A DNA stretch of 64,000 bases from Gemmatimonadaceae bacterium. Lineage in GTDB: Bacteria > Gemmatimonadota > Gemmatimonadetes > Gemmatimonadales > Gemmatimonadaceae. The stretch is taken from assembly GCA_037721215.1 (NCBI GenBank), contig JBBJNV010000001.1:62001-126000 (forward strand), given 5' to 3'. Both the position numbers and the translations under genes were made by a program. This document shows, one piece after another, positions 17,930 through 26,871 of the stretch; within the stretch, counting starts at the first letter, position 1; each line of letters begins with the position of its first letter. The notes below the pieces were generated by a model, which was not told where the DNA came from, did no database searches, and saw only the letters and a program-made list of their open reading frames with translations.

Positions 17930-20539
17930 ATGACCGACCAGATCACCAGAATCCGGAACGCACTCGCGGATCGCTACGAGATCGAGCGTGAGGTCGGGCG
18001 CGGCGGCATGGCGACGGTATTTCTTGCGCGCGACCTCCGCCACAAGCGCGCGGTGGCGATCAAGGTGCTGCACGCCGACCTCGCCGCATCGGTTGGCGCA
18101 GACCGGTTCCTCAGAGAAATCGAGACCGTCGCAGGTCTCAGTCATCCCCACATTCTTCCGCTCTTCGATTCTGGTGAAGCGGGAGGATTTCTATACTACG
18201 TCATGCCGTACGTGGATGGCGAATCGCTACGCGCGCGCCTGGAACGCGGTGGCGAACTTCCGGTAGCCGAAACGGTTCGCGTCCTTGGAGAGGTTGCCGA
18301 CGCACTTCAGTACGCTCATCATCGCGGAGTCGTCCACCGCGACATCAAACCTGAAAATGTGCTGTTCAGCGGACGCCATGCACTGGTGACGGATTTTGGA
18401 GTGGCCAAAGCGGTGTCTGCATCCGTGAGCGCGCAGTCATTCACCACGGCTGGCATGGCGATAGGGACACCTGCCTACATGGCGCCGGAACAGGCTGCGG
18501 CCGATCCACAGGTCGATCACCGCGCCGATCTGTACGCACTCGGCGTTCTCGGCTACGAGATGCTCGCGGGCGAGCCTCCATTCCGCGGACGATCCTCGCA
18601 GGCGATCCTCGCCGCTCATATGACGCAGGATCCGGAGCCACTCGATCAGCGACGCAGCGGTGTTCCAGTCGCGCTCACGGAAGTGATTATGCAGCTTCTC
18701 GCGAAGCGCCCAGCAGATCGCCCACAGTCGGCCGAGCAGGTGCAGCGACAGATGGAAAACGTGCCCGTCGCAAGCGGGATGACGCGCACGGCATCCGGAC
18801 CTTCGCAAAAGAGTGAGAAGCGAAAGGCGGTGCTCGCGGGAGCGGCGATAGCTGTTGTTGCGCTGGTCGGCACAGCTCTCGCGGTGCGCGGGCGTGGTGT
18901 GGAATCGACGCTCGACCCCAAGCGAGTCGTAGTGGCGTCGTTCGAGAACCGCACTGGCGATTCCAGTCTCGACCCCATCGGAGACATGGCAATTGACTGG
19001 CTGACACAGGGACTTTCCCGCACCGGAATTTTGCAGGTCGTGGATTCCCGTACGGCGCTTGACGAGCCTGGCTCGCCGGACGCGAAAGCCGGAGCCAGCG
19101 CTGCGCGACTCAGGTCACTCGCCGAGCGGACCGGCGCGGGGACAGTCGTGTGGGGCGCGTACTACAGGGAGGGGGACAGTATCCGGTTCCAGACCCAGAT
19201 CACCAACGGCGGCAGCGGTGAATTGATAAGCTCGATCGACGCCGTAAAGGCTTCGGCTGCCTCACCCGCCGACGCTCTGGAGCGGCTTCGGCAGAAAGTG
19301 ACTGGCGCGCTGGCAATTGCGTACGATCCCAAGCTTGAAGGTTGGGCGATGACGACCACCCGGCCGCCGACGTATGAGGCCTACGTCGCGTTTCTTGAAG
19401 GTGCGGCGGCCTGGTCGCGCGGCGACTTCAGCACCTCAGCGGCGAAGCACCTGCGCGCGGCCAATCTGGATCCCAGCTTCGATCTCGCGGCCCTGCAGGC
19501 GGCATGGAGCTACTGGGAGAGCGGCGGACTCGCCGTGGCTGATTCACTGGCGACCGCGCTGACGGGTCGGCGGGAGAGGCTTTCGCCGTACGATCGAGCG
19601 TCGCTCGACAATCTCGTCTCATTTATCAAAGGCGATTACGAAGCAGCGCTGCGGGCGGCGCGAGAGGGACTCGGGGTTGCCCCGGCGTCAGAGGATGCTC
19701 AGCTCGCCCTTTACTACGCGGCAATGACGACCGGTCGTTACCGCGAAGCGTTGGCGGTGCTGGAGCGTATGGACCCCCGCCGCGGCTTGTATAGCGAGAC
19801 TTCCTGGTACGCAAGCGTCACGGCAAGCGCGCTTCATATGCTCGGCAACTACACTCGCGAGCTCGAAGTCGTAGCTGAGGCACGAAAGGCTGGCACGACT
19901 ACACCCGTCTGGCTCCACGAGCCGGAAATCCGCGCGTTGATCGGTCTGGGAAGGTTGACGGAAGCCAACGAACGCCTGACCGCGGTCGCATTCGTACCAC
20001 CCTCCACGACCCGCCGCTACGGAAACTTTTTGTTTCTTGCGTCATCGGAGATGCTTGCCCACGGTTACGTAGCTGCCAGCAGAGGCCTTGCCGAGCGTGG
20101 CGTGGCGTGGATAAAGGGCACGTCGCGCGATGAACTGGCGAAGCACTCCGCGCAACGTGGCATGGCGGATCTGCTGATGCTCACTTCACATCCCCAGAAC
20201 GCACGTCCCATTTACGAGCGCCTTTCAGCGCAGTTTCCCGACACGATCGAATTTCTGGGTCGGCTCGGGATGCTTGCCGGGTGGCGAGGCGACCGGGAGG
20301 AGGCCGACAGCATTTCGGTAAAAATCGGCGGTGCAAAACAGCCCTACCTGCGGGGAGCCGGCGACTTCAGCCGCGCCTGCATTGCGGCGGCGCTCGGTGA
20401 CAAGGGGCGGGCGCTTGCATTGCTCGCCGAGGCAAGGACCAAGGGCGCCGTGCATTTTCAATACGTGCACGCCAACGACATGCTTCGCGATCTGCGCGAT
20501 TACCCGGCGTTCAGGGAGATGTACAAGCAGAAGGATTGA
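17930..20539 (+). CDS. Membrane-anchored Ser/Thr protein kinase with FlgO/TolB-like and TPR domains
   Basis: An 869-residue PknB-type kinase. The start is chosen at ATG 17930 because GAGGAG precedes it; an in-frame ATG at 17897 overlaps kdgK. The kinase domain is at about 13-280: GRGGMATVFLARD loop, VAIKVL lysine, HRDIKPEN (Asp138), TDFGVAKA and PAYMAPEQ. One membrane helix (about 301-320) is followed by an extracytoplasmic domain opening VVVASFENRTGD, of the FlgO/TolB-N type, then TPR-like helices to the end. It begins 7 bp after kdgK, so it is probably co-transcribed with uxaC-kdgK. Whether it senses sugar status is only a guess from position. Confidence 0.93.
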   Translation: MTDQITRIRNALADRYEIEREVGRGGMATVFLARDLRHKRAVAIKVLHADLAASVGADRFLREIETVAGLSHPHILPLFDSGEAGGFLYYVMPYVDGESLRARLERGGELPVAETVRVLGEVADALQYAHHRGVVHRDIKPENVLFSGRHALVTDFGVAKAVSASVSAQSFTTAGMAIGTPAYMAPEQAAADPQVDHRADLYALGVLGYEMLAGEPPFRGRSSQAILAAHMTQDPEPLDQRRSGVPVALTEVIMQLLAKRPADRPQSAEQVQRQMENVPVASGMTRTASGPSQKSEKRKAVLAGAAIAVVALVGTALAVRGRGVESTLDPKRVVVASFENRTGDSSLDPIGDMAIDWLTQGLSRTGILQVVDSRTALDEPGSPDAKAGASAARLRSLAERTGAGTVVWGAYYREGDSIRFQTQITNGGSGELISSIDAVKASAASPADALERLRQKVTGALAIAYDPKLEGWAMTTTRPPTYEAYVAFLEGAAAWSRGDFSTSAAKHLRAANLDPSFDLAALQAAWSYWESGGLAVADSLATALTGRRERLSPYDRASLDNLVSFIKGDYEAALRAAREGLGVAPASEDAQLALYYAAMTTGRYREALAVLERMDPRRGLYSETSWYASVTASALHMLGNYTRELEVVAEARKAGTTTPVWLHEPEIRALIGLGRLTEANERLTAVAFVPPSTTRRYGNFLFLASSEMLAHGYVAASRGLAERGVAWIKGTSRDELAKHSAQRGMADLLMLTSHPQNARPIYERLSAQFPDTIEFLGRLGMLAGWRGDREEADSISVKIGGAKQPYLRGAGDFSRACIAAALGDKGRALALLAEARTKGAVHFQYVHANDMLRDLRDYPAFREMYKQKD

Positions 20540-20624
20540 GTACGAGTTCTCATCGAATAAACGGGAAAGAAAGTCGGCTCAGAGGATCAGCAGAACCCCG
20601 GATCACGCCAGGACGCCCTTCGCT

Positions 20625-23279
20625 TCAGCCCACGGGCTTCAATAACTCCATGAATGCCGGGTAACCGTTGAGCGGAAGCAGCAATGAATCGTGCTGAAGA
20701 ATATTGAGAGGGCTAGTCAGGTTCGCGCCCTCGGAGAGCGCCTGCTGAAGCAGACCGACAGCGCGGCTGCGTTCGCCAAGGTGCGCGGCGATACGTGCGC
20801 GCATCAGTTTGCTGAAGCCGTAATCATACTTTCCTGCCCCGGCGGCGAGTTGCGCTTCGGCTCTTTGCGCCTCGGCTCTGTTGCCCTGATGCGCGGCCAC
20901 GACTCCGGTGATGCTGAGAAGGTGACCGCGGAGATATTTATCGGTCCGCACGCGCGACATCGCATCGCGCGCCAGGGGAGCTACGTCATTCCAGCGGCCG
21001 AGTGAACTGAGCAATGATATTCGGACCATCGTCGCTGCCATGGACGTGTCGGGCAGGGCTTGCACGCGAGGCAGCCAGGTCGAAGCAAGGCGGGTTGAGT
21101 GGTTATCGAGCCCCGCAGCTCTGAAAACCGTGGCGAAGTGGGCTGCGCGGCGGGCCTGTCCGATGGTTCGAGTGGCGCTCCCTGTCGGAGCGTTCTCGAT
21201 GAGCTCGTCCAGCTCATCAAATCTGCCAAGCATCAGCAGAGATTCTCCCTTGATGTAAGAAAGAGCCGAATTTTTCGGGAAACGCCGCAGTCCCTGGTTG
21301 GCCACGTCGAGTGCTTTTTCATACTGTCCTGTTTCGCGCAACCCGCCCGCCGTGTAGAACCAGTAGAATGCTCCCGCCAGGTGAAGGCCGCGGTTCGGAT
21401 CTACGTTCCTCAGAACCGAAAGGGCCAATCGGGGTCTGCCGGTGGCCAGGGCTGTACTCGCGACGAGCAGCGGACTCTCGCCTGAACCAGGCGTTGCCCG
21501 CAGGAACTCCTCGGAAGTTCGGAGAGACGCATCCCCATCACCTCTGAGCATTGCCTCGACATGAGCGAGCATCGCCCGGTCACCCGGCGCCATTCGCTCG
21601 CGTAACCGCTGAGCGTGGGTGACGGCCGCTTCCGCCAGTTCATGGTCATCCCTGTACAGTCTGCTGAAGGCAAGCAGGACGACCGGTGTGGCATAGGTGG
21701 AGTCGAGAGCAATTGCACGTTCGAAATAAGCGTGGACGAGTGTGTCCTGCCGGAAGTAGGCTTCGATGCCCCGGCGCGTCTGCTCGTACGCCTCCAGTGA
21801 AGGTGGCTCCGAGTAAGTACCGAGACCCGATGCAATCGTATCCATCGCCTGGGCGACGTTCGCGATTGTGCGGCGGTTCAGCTGATCGAGAACCTGGGTT
21901 GGAGCGGAGACCGGGCCACTTACCGTAGTGAGCGCGCGCAACAGTTTGCCTGACTTTGCGTCGCTCATCCTGGCCTGAATCCGAAGCGAGTCTCCATCAC
22001 GGTAGATTCGGCCGGAAAGCACGATTCCGGCGCCAGTCTCTTCAGCGAGTGCCTTCTGGCGATTGCGGGACTTGAACGGCCATGGAATTCTGTCCACCAC
22101 TTCGCCGGACACCAGTGTCGTGCGCGCGTCGACTACCTCAATACCGCCGACACTGGTGAGAGCCTGCGCAAGCCAGTCGGCCGCCATCGTGCCGAGAGAT
22201 GCCAGCTTGGGATCACCTGTCTCGTTCTCGAACGGAGTGACGATGATCCGGTTGGGCAGCAGCGTCGCAGCGTCTCGCCGCATGAGGGCAACCGCCATCG
22301 TGAGTTGATCACGCGGAGCGAAGGCGAGTGCTCCACCGGCGGTAAGTAGAATTGCGATGACACCTCCGGCCGCAGCCCGCTTCCACCCGCGGGACCGGCT
22401 GCTGACGCGAAGCGTTGCCGCAACACGCTCGGAGGTCGCTGCGGAATCGAGCTCCGCAAGCATTTCGTCCGCCGTCTGCGGCCGCTTGAGAGGATCCTTC
22501 TCCAGGCATCGCATTACGAGTGCGGCGAGCCCTTCCGGCATCGACGGGATTCTGGAAGATGGGTGCGCCGGCACTTCGACGATGTGCGCCGCGATCATCT
22601 GCTGCGGCGTTCTTCCCGCGAATGGGTGCAGCCCGGTGAGCATCTCGTAAGCAACAGCGCCGAGTGAGTAGATATCGGCGCGGTGATCGACGGCCGGGTC
22701 CCCCATACTCTGCTCGGGAGCCATGTAGGCGGGAGTCCCCAACGACACGCCAACAGTGGTGAGACCGCTGTCGGTTTCGGCTGCTACGCTGACGGCTTTG
22801 GCGATGCCGAAATCGGCGACAAGTGCGCTGTCTTCCGACAACAGAATGTTGTCAGGCTTGATATCGCGGTGCACGACGCCATGCCGGTGCGCATATGCCA
22901 GCGCGCGGATGGCGTCGCGAAGTATGGCGATGCAGTCGGCTGTGGGCAGGGCACCGACGCGCGATATGCGAGCGCCAAGTGACTCGCCATCGACGAACGG
23001 CATCGTGTAGAAAAGAATGTCGCCTGCGCTGGCGGCTGTCAGAACAGGTACGATGTGTGGATGTTGCAGGCGCGCGGAAACCTGGATCTCGCGCTTGAAC
23101 CGGTCGACACTTACCGCCCCCGAAAGCTCCGGAGGAAGAACCTTGATGACGATTTTCCTGTCGAGCTCCAAGTCCCGCGCGAGGAACACGCGCGACATGC
23201 CGCCGCCGCCGAGTTCGCGCTCGATGGTGTAGCCGGGGCTGATGATGCCTTGAAGCCGATTGCGAAGATCTTCGGGCAG
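20625..23279 (-). CDS. Membrane-anchored Ser/Thr protein kinase, paralog, likely CTG start
   Basis: About 884 residues. The kinase needs sequence upstream of the first ATG (23198), because that Met lies inside the glycine loop ELGGGGMSRVFLARD. The frame is open back to a TAG and holds no ATG, GTG or TTG. CTG at 23279 lies 6 nt after AAGGAGG and gives MPEDLRNRLQGIISPGYTIE, a normal kinase beginning. Other motifs are IVIKVL, HRDIKPDN, ADFGIAKA and PAYMAPEQ. One membrane helix (WKRAAAGGVIAILLTAGG) is followed by IVTPFENETGD (FlgO/TolB-like) and TPR-like helices. It is convergent with the kinase ending at 20539. Confidence 0.92.
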   Translation of the reverse strand: MPEDLRNRLQGIISPGYTIERELGGGGMSRVFLARDLELDRKIVIKVLPPELSGAVSVDRFKREIQVSARLQHPHIVPVLTAASAGDILFYTMPFVDGESLGARISRVGALPTADCIAILRDAIRALAYAHRHGVVHRDIKPDNILLSEDSALVADFGIAKAVSVAAETDSGLTTVGVSLGTPAYMAPEQSMGDPAVDHRADIYSLGAVAYEMLTGLHPFAGRTPQQMIAAHIVEVPAHPSSRIPSMPEGLAALVMRCLEKDPLKRPQTADEMLAELDSAATSERVAATLRVSSRSRGWKRAAAGGVIAILLTAGGALAFAPRDQLTMAVALMRRDAATLLPNRIIVTPFENETGDPKLASLGTMAADWLAQALTSVGGIEVVDARTTLVSGEVVDRIPWPFKSRNRQKALAEETGAGIVLSGRIYRDGDSLRIQARMSDAKSGKLLRALTTVSGPVSAPTQVLDQLNRRTIANVAQAMDTIASGLGTYSEPPSLEAYEQTRRGIEAYFRQDTLVHAYFERAIALDSTYATPVVLLAFSRLYRDDHELAEAAVTHAQRLRERMAPGDRAMLAHVEAMLRGDGDASLRTSEEFLRATPGSGESPLLVASTALATGRPRLALSVLRNVDPNRGLHLAGAFYWFYTAGGLRETGQYEKALDVANQGLRRFPKNSALSYIKGESLLMLGRFDELDELIENAPTGSATRTIGQARRAAHFATVFRAAGLDNHSTRLASTWLPRVQALPDTSMAATMVRISLLSSLGRWNDVAPLARDAMSRVRTDKYLRGHLLSITGVVAAHQGNRAEAQRAEAQLAAGAGKYDYGFSKLMRARIAAHLGERSRAVGLLQQALSEGANLTSPLNILQHDSLLLPLNGYPAFMELLKPVG

Positions 23280-23635
23280 TTTCTCCCTCCTTTTCGTTCG
23301 CTACGATAAAGCCGCGATTTATGGAATCCAGAATGGCAGCATCTGTGCTGGAGCTGTGCGGCCAGCTCGTCAACCGTTTTCGGAGGAAAGTGCATCGCTA
23401 ATGTAAGGCCTCAGTAATGGTAGCGCGCCTGTAGAAATCCCACGGATCGTCGAAACACCTCGTGGCACGACTTCTACAATCCGCAGTAGATCGGTAACCG
23501 CAGTTGCGGCCTTCCTCACACCCGCGCTCCGGGCGACGACAAAGGGTCGATCAACTACTAGCGTGGCATAGTCGCATGACGTGGGCCCGCACCAGAGTCA
23601 GGCACTGGTGCGGCGCGGGCGTTGCGCTTTGATCG
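23280..23635. other. Spacer between two kinases, with inverted repeats
   Basis: About 356 bp with no supported gene. It must contain the promoter of the kinase starting at 23279. An imperfect inverted repeat, TGTAGAA (23430-23436) / TTCTACA (23472-23478) with inner CACG/CGTG, could be an operator. A terminator-like stem next to the upstream kinase is listed separately. Confidence 0.45.
23588..23612 (-). terminator. Hairpin after kinase stop
   Basis: CGCACCAG (23588-23595) pairs with CTGGTGCG (23605-23612) around a 9-nt loop, with further partial GGGCCCG/CGCGGGC pairing outside. It lies 24 bp downstream of the minus-strand kinase stop. No T tract is seen, so termination strength is uncertain. 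Confidence 0.55.
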
Positions 23636-26215
23636 TCAAGTCCTGGGGCGAATGCGTTTCTGCCATTTGTCGGCCTCCGCGGGCTTTCCCCAAGCCGTGT
23701 AAAGTGCAACGAGCCGCGATCTCGCGTCGGCAATCACAGGGGCTTCCTCGCCCCGCGCATCGACCAGTTTCTTCTCGGACGTCACCAGCAGTTCCTCGGC
23801 TTCCGCGAAACGACGTGCAAGAACGAAGTGCGCACCGAGAATGCTCTCGCTCGACGCAAGCGCCCAATGGCCCTCGGGTAAAGTCTTGCGGCGTAGCGCC
23901 AGGCTTTCCCGCAGATACCGTTCTGCCGCAGCGAGTGAGTCCATCGGCCCCAGTGCGCGGCCGAGCAGACTTAGTGCTGTCGATACCGCCATGTGAGTTT
24001 CTGGGAGTGTCTTGCCGCGAAGCTTCAACACCTCCCGCGACCACTTCGCGGCTTCCGGATATCGTTTGTGAGCCTGCAGAAAATCTGCATAGCTGAACAT
24101 CGTCCAGGCATACTCGGGGTGTTCCGCTCCAAGCAGCTTGCGCCGGATGTCGAGGACCTGAATGTAGGTAGACTCCGCCTTTGCTGTTTTTCCGGCCCAA
24201 TCGAGAACGCTCGCGTACGGAGAGAGTATCGCGGCGAGCTCAGGGTGTTCCGGACCAAACGCGCGCCGCGCAGCCGCCACCGCCATCTCGTACAACTTTT
24301 CCGATTCTGCCGGCTTTCCGAGCTCGGTCTTTACGAAACCGAGATTCGCCAGGGCATTTGCCATAATCGAGTCTCGCCCGGGCGCAGCTTTAATCGTGAT
24401 GTCGAGCGCTTCCTGAAGCACAGGCTCGGCTTCCTTGTTTTGTCCAAGCCGGATCAGGATCCGCGCTCTCTGATCGAGGAAGGTTGCGCGCTCGAGCGGG
24501 TCTCTGTGTGGGTGTCGTTCAATCAGCGCGGCGGCTTGCCGGAGGACTGAATCAGCCGCAGCATACTCTCCGAGATATTCGAAGGCGTGGCTCTGCTTCG
24601 TCAGCGTGATTGCGGTGGCGTGATCTCCACCGGGCACACGCCGTCCGTGCGCTCGGAGTGCCCGGCGGAACTGAGCCTCGCCTGCGGCGAACTCACCGAG
24701 CGCCATGTAGGTGCTGCCGATGACGGTGCGGATCTCTGATTCGAGCGAGGGATCACGCGCCAGGGTATCAGCGCGGGCTGCAGCCGAATCGAGCACCTCG
24801 CGTACGGTTACACCGCGTCCGAGCGAGGCCGGGTCGGCTGAACCAAGCATCGTCGTGATGAACGCGGTGACCTGCGTAGCGCGCCGACTCTCTGCCTCTG
24901 CGCGCCTGCTTTGTGTCTCCGCGCGTCTGCTCTGCGCCTCGGCTCGCCGCGCCTGGGCAGTTGCCGCTGCCACGCCGATGACCAGCGACACGATAGCGAT
25001 CAACGACGCAGCAGTCTCGATCCTTCGGCGCCGAACGAGTTTCCGCATGCGATAGCCCATACCATCAGGTCGCGCCGATACCGGCAGCCCATCGAGATGC
25101 TGCTGTATGTCGCGAGCAAGCAGGTCCGTCGACCCATAGCGGCGCTCAGGCTCTTTCCTGAGGGCCATGCTTACCACAGCGTCGAGATCACCTTCGACGT
25201 TCGCGCGGGCGCGGGACGTTGATCCATCCCCAAGTATTGCTGCCCGCGCCCCATCTATAGAAGCACTTGCCCGCGGCGGCTCGGTCTCACGCACGATGCG
25301 CTCTGCCTCACTAAGGGTCTTGTCGCGCAGATCGAATGGCCGATGTCCGGCGAGCAGCTCGAACAGGACGACGCCAAGTGCGTAGACGTCGGCCCGGGTA
25401 TCCACGGAAAGCCCACTCATCTGTTCGGGCGCGGCGTAGTCAGGCGTGAACGAGCGGCTGCCTGAAAGCGTTGGCGGCAATTGATCCGGATCTGAATCTG
25501 TTGCCAGCAGTCGTGCGATACCAAAGTCAAGCAGCTTCACGCGACCTTCACCGGTCACCAGGATGTTGCCCGGCTTGAGGTCTCGGTGAACGACCAGGCT
25601 TCTGTGTGCGCTCTGTACTGCAGCGCACACCTGCAGATACAGCTCGAGTCGCTGTCGCACTGACAGTCGCTGCTCATCACACCATCGCGTAATGGGCTGG
25701 CCGTCGACGTACTCCATGATGATGTAAGGCTGACCATCCGCGGTGACTCCGCCATCCACGAGGGCGGCGATGTTCGGATGATTGAGGTTGGCGAGGATCT
25801 GCCTCTCTGCCCTGAACCGGGCGAGCGCCTGTGCGCCGGCCGCGTGCCGATGAAGAAACTTTACCGCAACGCGTTTTTTGTACTGATCGTCGTCGCGTGC
25901 TGCCTCGTAAACGGCCCCCATTCCGCCGACGCCTATCAGCCGTACCACACGGTACGCACCGACGCGGGTTCCAACCCATCGATCCTCCCCAGTTGCTGCG
26001 TCAATCAGCGCTGATGCGGAGACCGGGCTCTGAAACGCGGAATCATCACGTTCATGCGCGCGGACCAGTGCAAGGATTTCGGCTTTCAATTCGGCGTCAT
26101 CAGGTACGCGCGAATCGAGGAGCGCCGAACGCTCGGCAGCGGGGTGGTCGAGAGCCTCTTCAAAAAGCATCTGGAGTTTCTCCAGGCGCGTTGGTGTCAG
26201 GGGATTATCAGTCAT
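23636..26215 (-). CDS. Ser/Thr protein kinase with C-terminal TPR repeats, partner of ECF sigma
   Basis: An 859-residue protein. The N-terminus (1-80) is a helical leader. The kinase is at about 85-360: IGVGGMGAVYEA loop, VAVKFL lysine, HRDLKPGN, LDFGIARL and PDYAAPEQ. One membrane helix (about 397-417) is followed by a short heptad-like run of repeated RRAEAQS/RRAETQS units. About ten kinesin-light-chain-type TPRs then reach the end (e.g. ALANLGFVKTELGKP, SLLGRALGPMDSLAAAERYL). The start lies 3 bp after the sigma factor stop, so translation is coupled. Sigma-kinase pairs of this design are common in Acidobacteria and Gemmatimonadota. The kinase may act on the sigma factor, but this is inference. 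Confidence 0.94.
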   Translation of the reverse strand: MTDNPLTPTRLEKLQMLFEEALDHPAAERSALLDSRVPDDAELKAEILALVRAHERDDSAFQSPVSASALIDAATGEDRWVGTRVGAYRVVRLIGVGGMGAVYEAARDDDQYKKRVAVKFLHRHAAGAQALARFRAERQILANLNHPNIAALVDGGVTADGQPYIIMEYVDGQPITRWCDEQRLSVRQRLELYLQVCAAVQSAHRSLVVHRDLKPGNILVTGEGRVKLLDFGIARLLATDSDPDQLPPTLSGSRSFTPDYAAPEQMSGLSVDTRADVYALGVVLFELLAGHRPFDLRDKTLSEAERIVRETEPPRASASIDGARAAILGDGSTSRARANVEGDLDAVVSMALRKEPERRYGSTDLLARDIQQHLDGLPVSARPDGMGYRMRKLVRRRRIETAASLIAIVSLVIGVAAATAQARRAEAQSRRAETQSRRAEAESRRATQVTAFITTMLGSADPASLGRGVTVREVLDSAAARADTLARDPSLESEIRTVIGSTYMALGEFAAGEAQFRRALRAHGRRVPGGDHATAITLTKQSHAFEYLGEYAAADSVLRQAAALIERHPHRDPLERATFLDQRARILIRLGQNKEAEPVLQEALDITIKAAPGRDSIMANALANLGFVKTELGKPAESEKLYEMAVAAARRAFGPEHPELAAILSPYASVLDWAGKTAKAESTYIQVLDIRRKLLGAEHPEYAWTMFSYADFLQAHKRYPEAAKWSREVLKLRGKTLPETHMAVSTALSLLGRALGPMDSLAAAERYLRESLALRRKTLPEGHWALASSESILGAHFVLARRFAEAEELLVTSEKKLVDARGEEAPVIADARSRLVALYTAWGKPAEADKWQKRIRPRT

Positions 26216-26218
26216 GAT

Positions 26219-26770
26219 TCAACTGGCAGTCTCGAGAGATCGCAGAAGAAAAGCGCGGGCGAAAGTCCAGTCACGCTTCACCGTCGCTGACGATATACCG
26301 AGCGCATGGGCCGTCTCTTCTATCTCGAGCCCGCCGAAAAAACGGAGCTCGACGACGCGTGCCTGGCGCGGCGAAGCCGCGTCGAGTTGCTCGAGAGCGT
26401 CGTCGAGTGCGATGAGATCGATCGAGCGATCCGGAGTTTCAACGATTGACTCGTCGAGCGTGACGCGCACGCCATGGTCCCGTTTCTGGCGGCGACGGTG
26501 GCGAGCATGATCGACGAGGATGCGGCGAATGGTGCTAGCGGCAACGGCGAAGAACTGCGCGCGGTTCTGCCACGAAACTTCGCGCTGGCCAAGAAGCCGG
26601 ACGAACGCCTCGTCGACGAGCTCGGTTGGCTGGAGCGTGTGGCCGTCGCTTTCCCGGCGCATTGCGACCTGAGCAATGCGATGCAAATCGGCAAAAACAG
26701 CCGACGCGAGGCGGTCCCCCGCACCCGGAACTCCGCTTTCGACTTCCTGGAGTATCGCCGTGATTTCCAT
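26219..26770 (-). CDS. ECF RNA polymerase sigma factor
   Basis: A 183-residue sigma factor. Region 2 has LQPTELVDEAFVRLLGQ and WQNRAQFFAVAASTIRRIL, with the basic VDHARHRRRQKRDHG. Region 4 is helix-turn-helix-like: ARVVELRFFGGLEIEETAHALGISSATVKRDW. The TELVDEA/HARHRRRQKR wording matches the ECF group found next to Ser/Thr kinases. ATG 26770 (MEITAILQEV) is preferred over an upstream start that adds 30 unrelated residues; GTGGAAG precedes it. No anti-sigma gene is adjacent; the coupled kinase may take that role. Confidence 0.93.
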   Translation of the reverse strand: MEITAILQEVESGVPGAGDRLASAVFADLHRIAQVAMRRESDGHTLQPTELVDEAFVRLLGQREVSWQNRAQFFAVAASTIRRILVDHARHRRRQKRDHGVRVTLDESIVETPDRSIDLIALDDALEQLDAASPRQARVVELRFFGGLEIEETAHALGISSATVKRDWTFARAFLLRSLETAS

Positions 26771-26871
26771 CTTCCACAACCATACCGCCGCGCATTGATG
26801 TGCGCAAACAATCCCGGAATCATGCGTTCGACACCGGGATCGCCGTGCCTGGAAGTACACCTCGCCAACGG

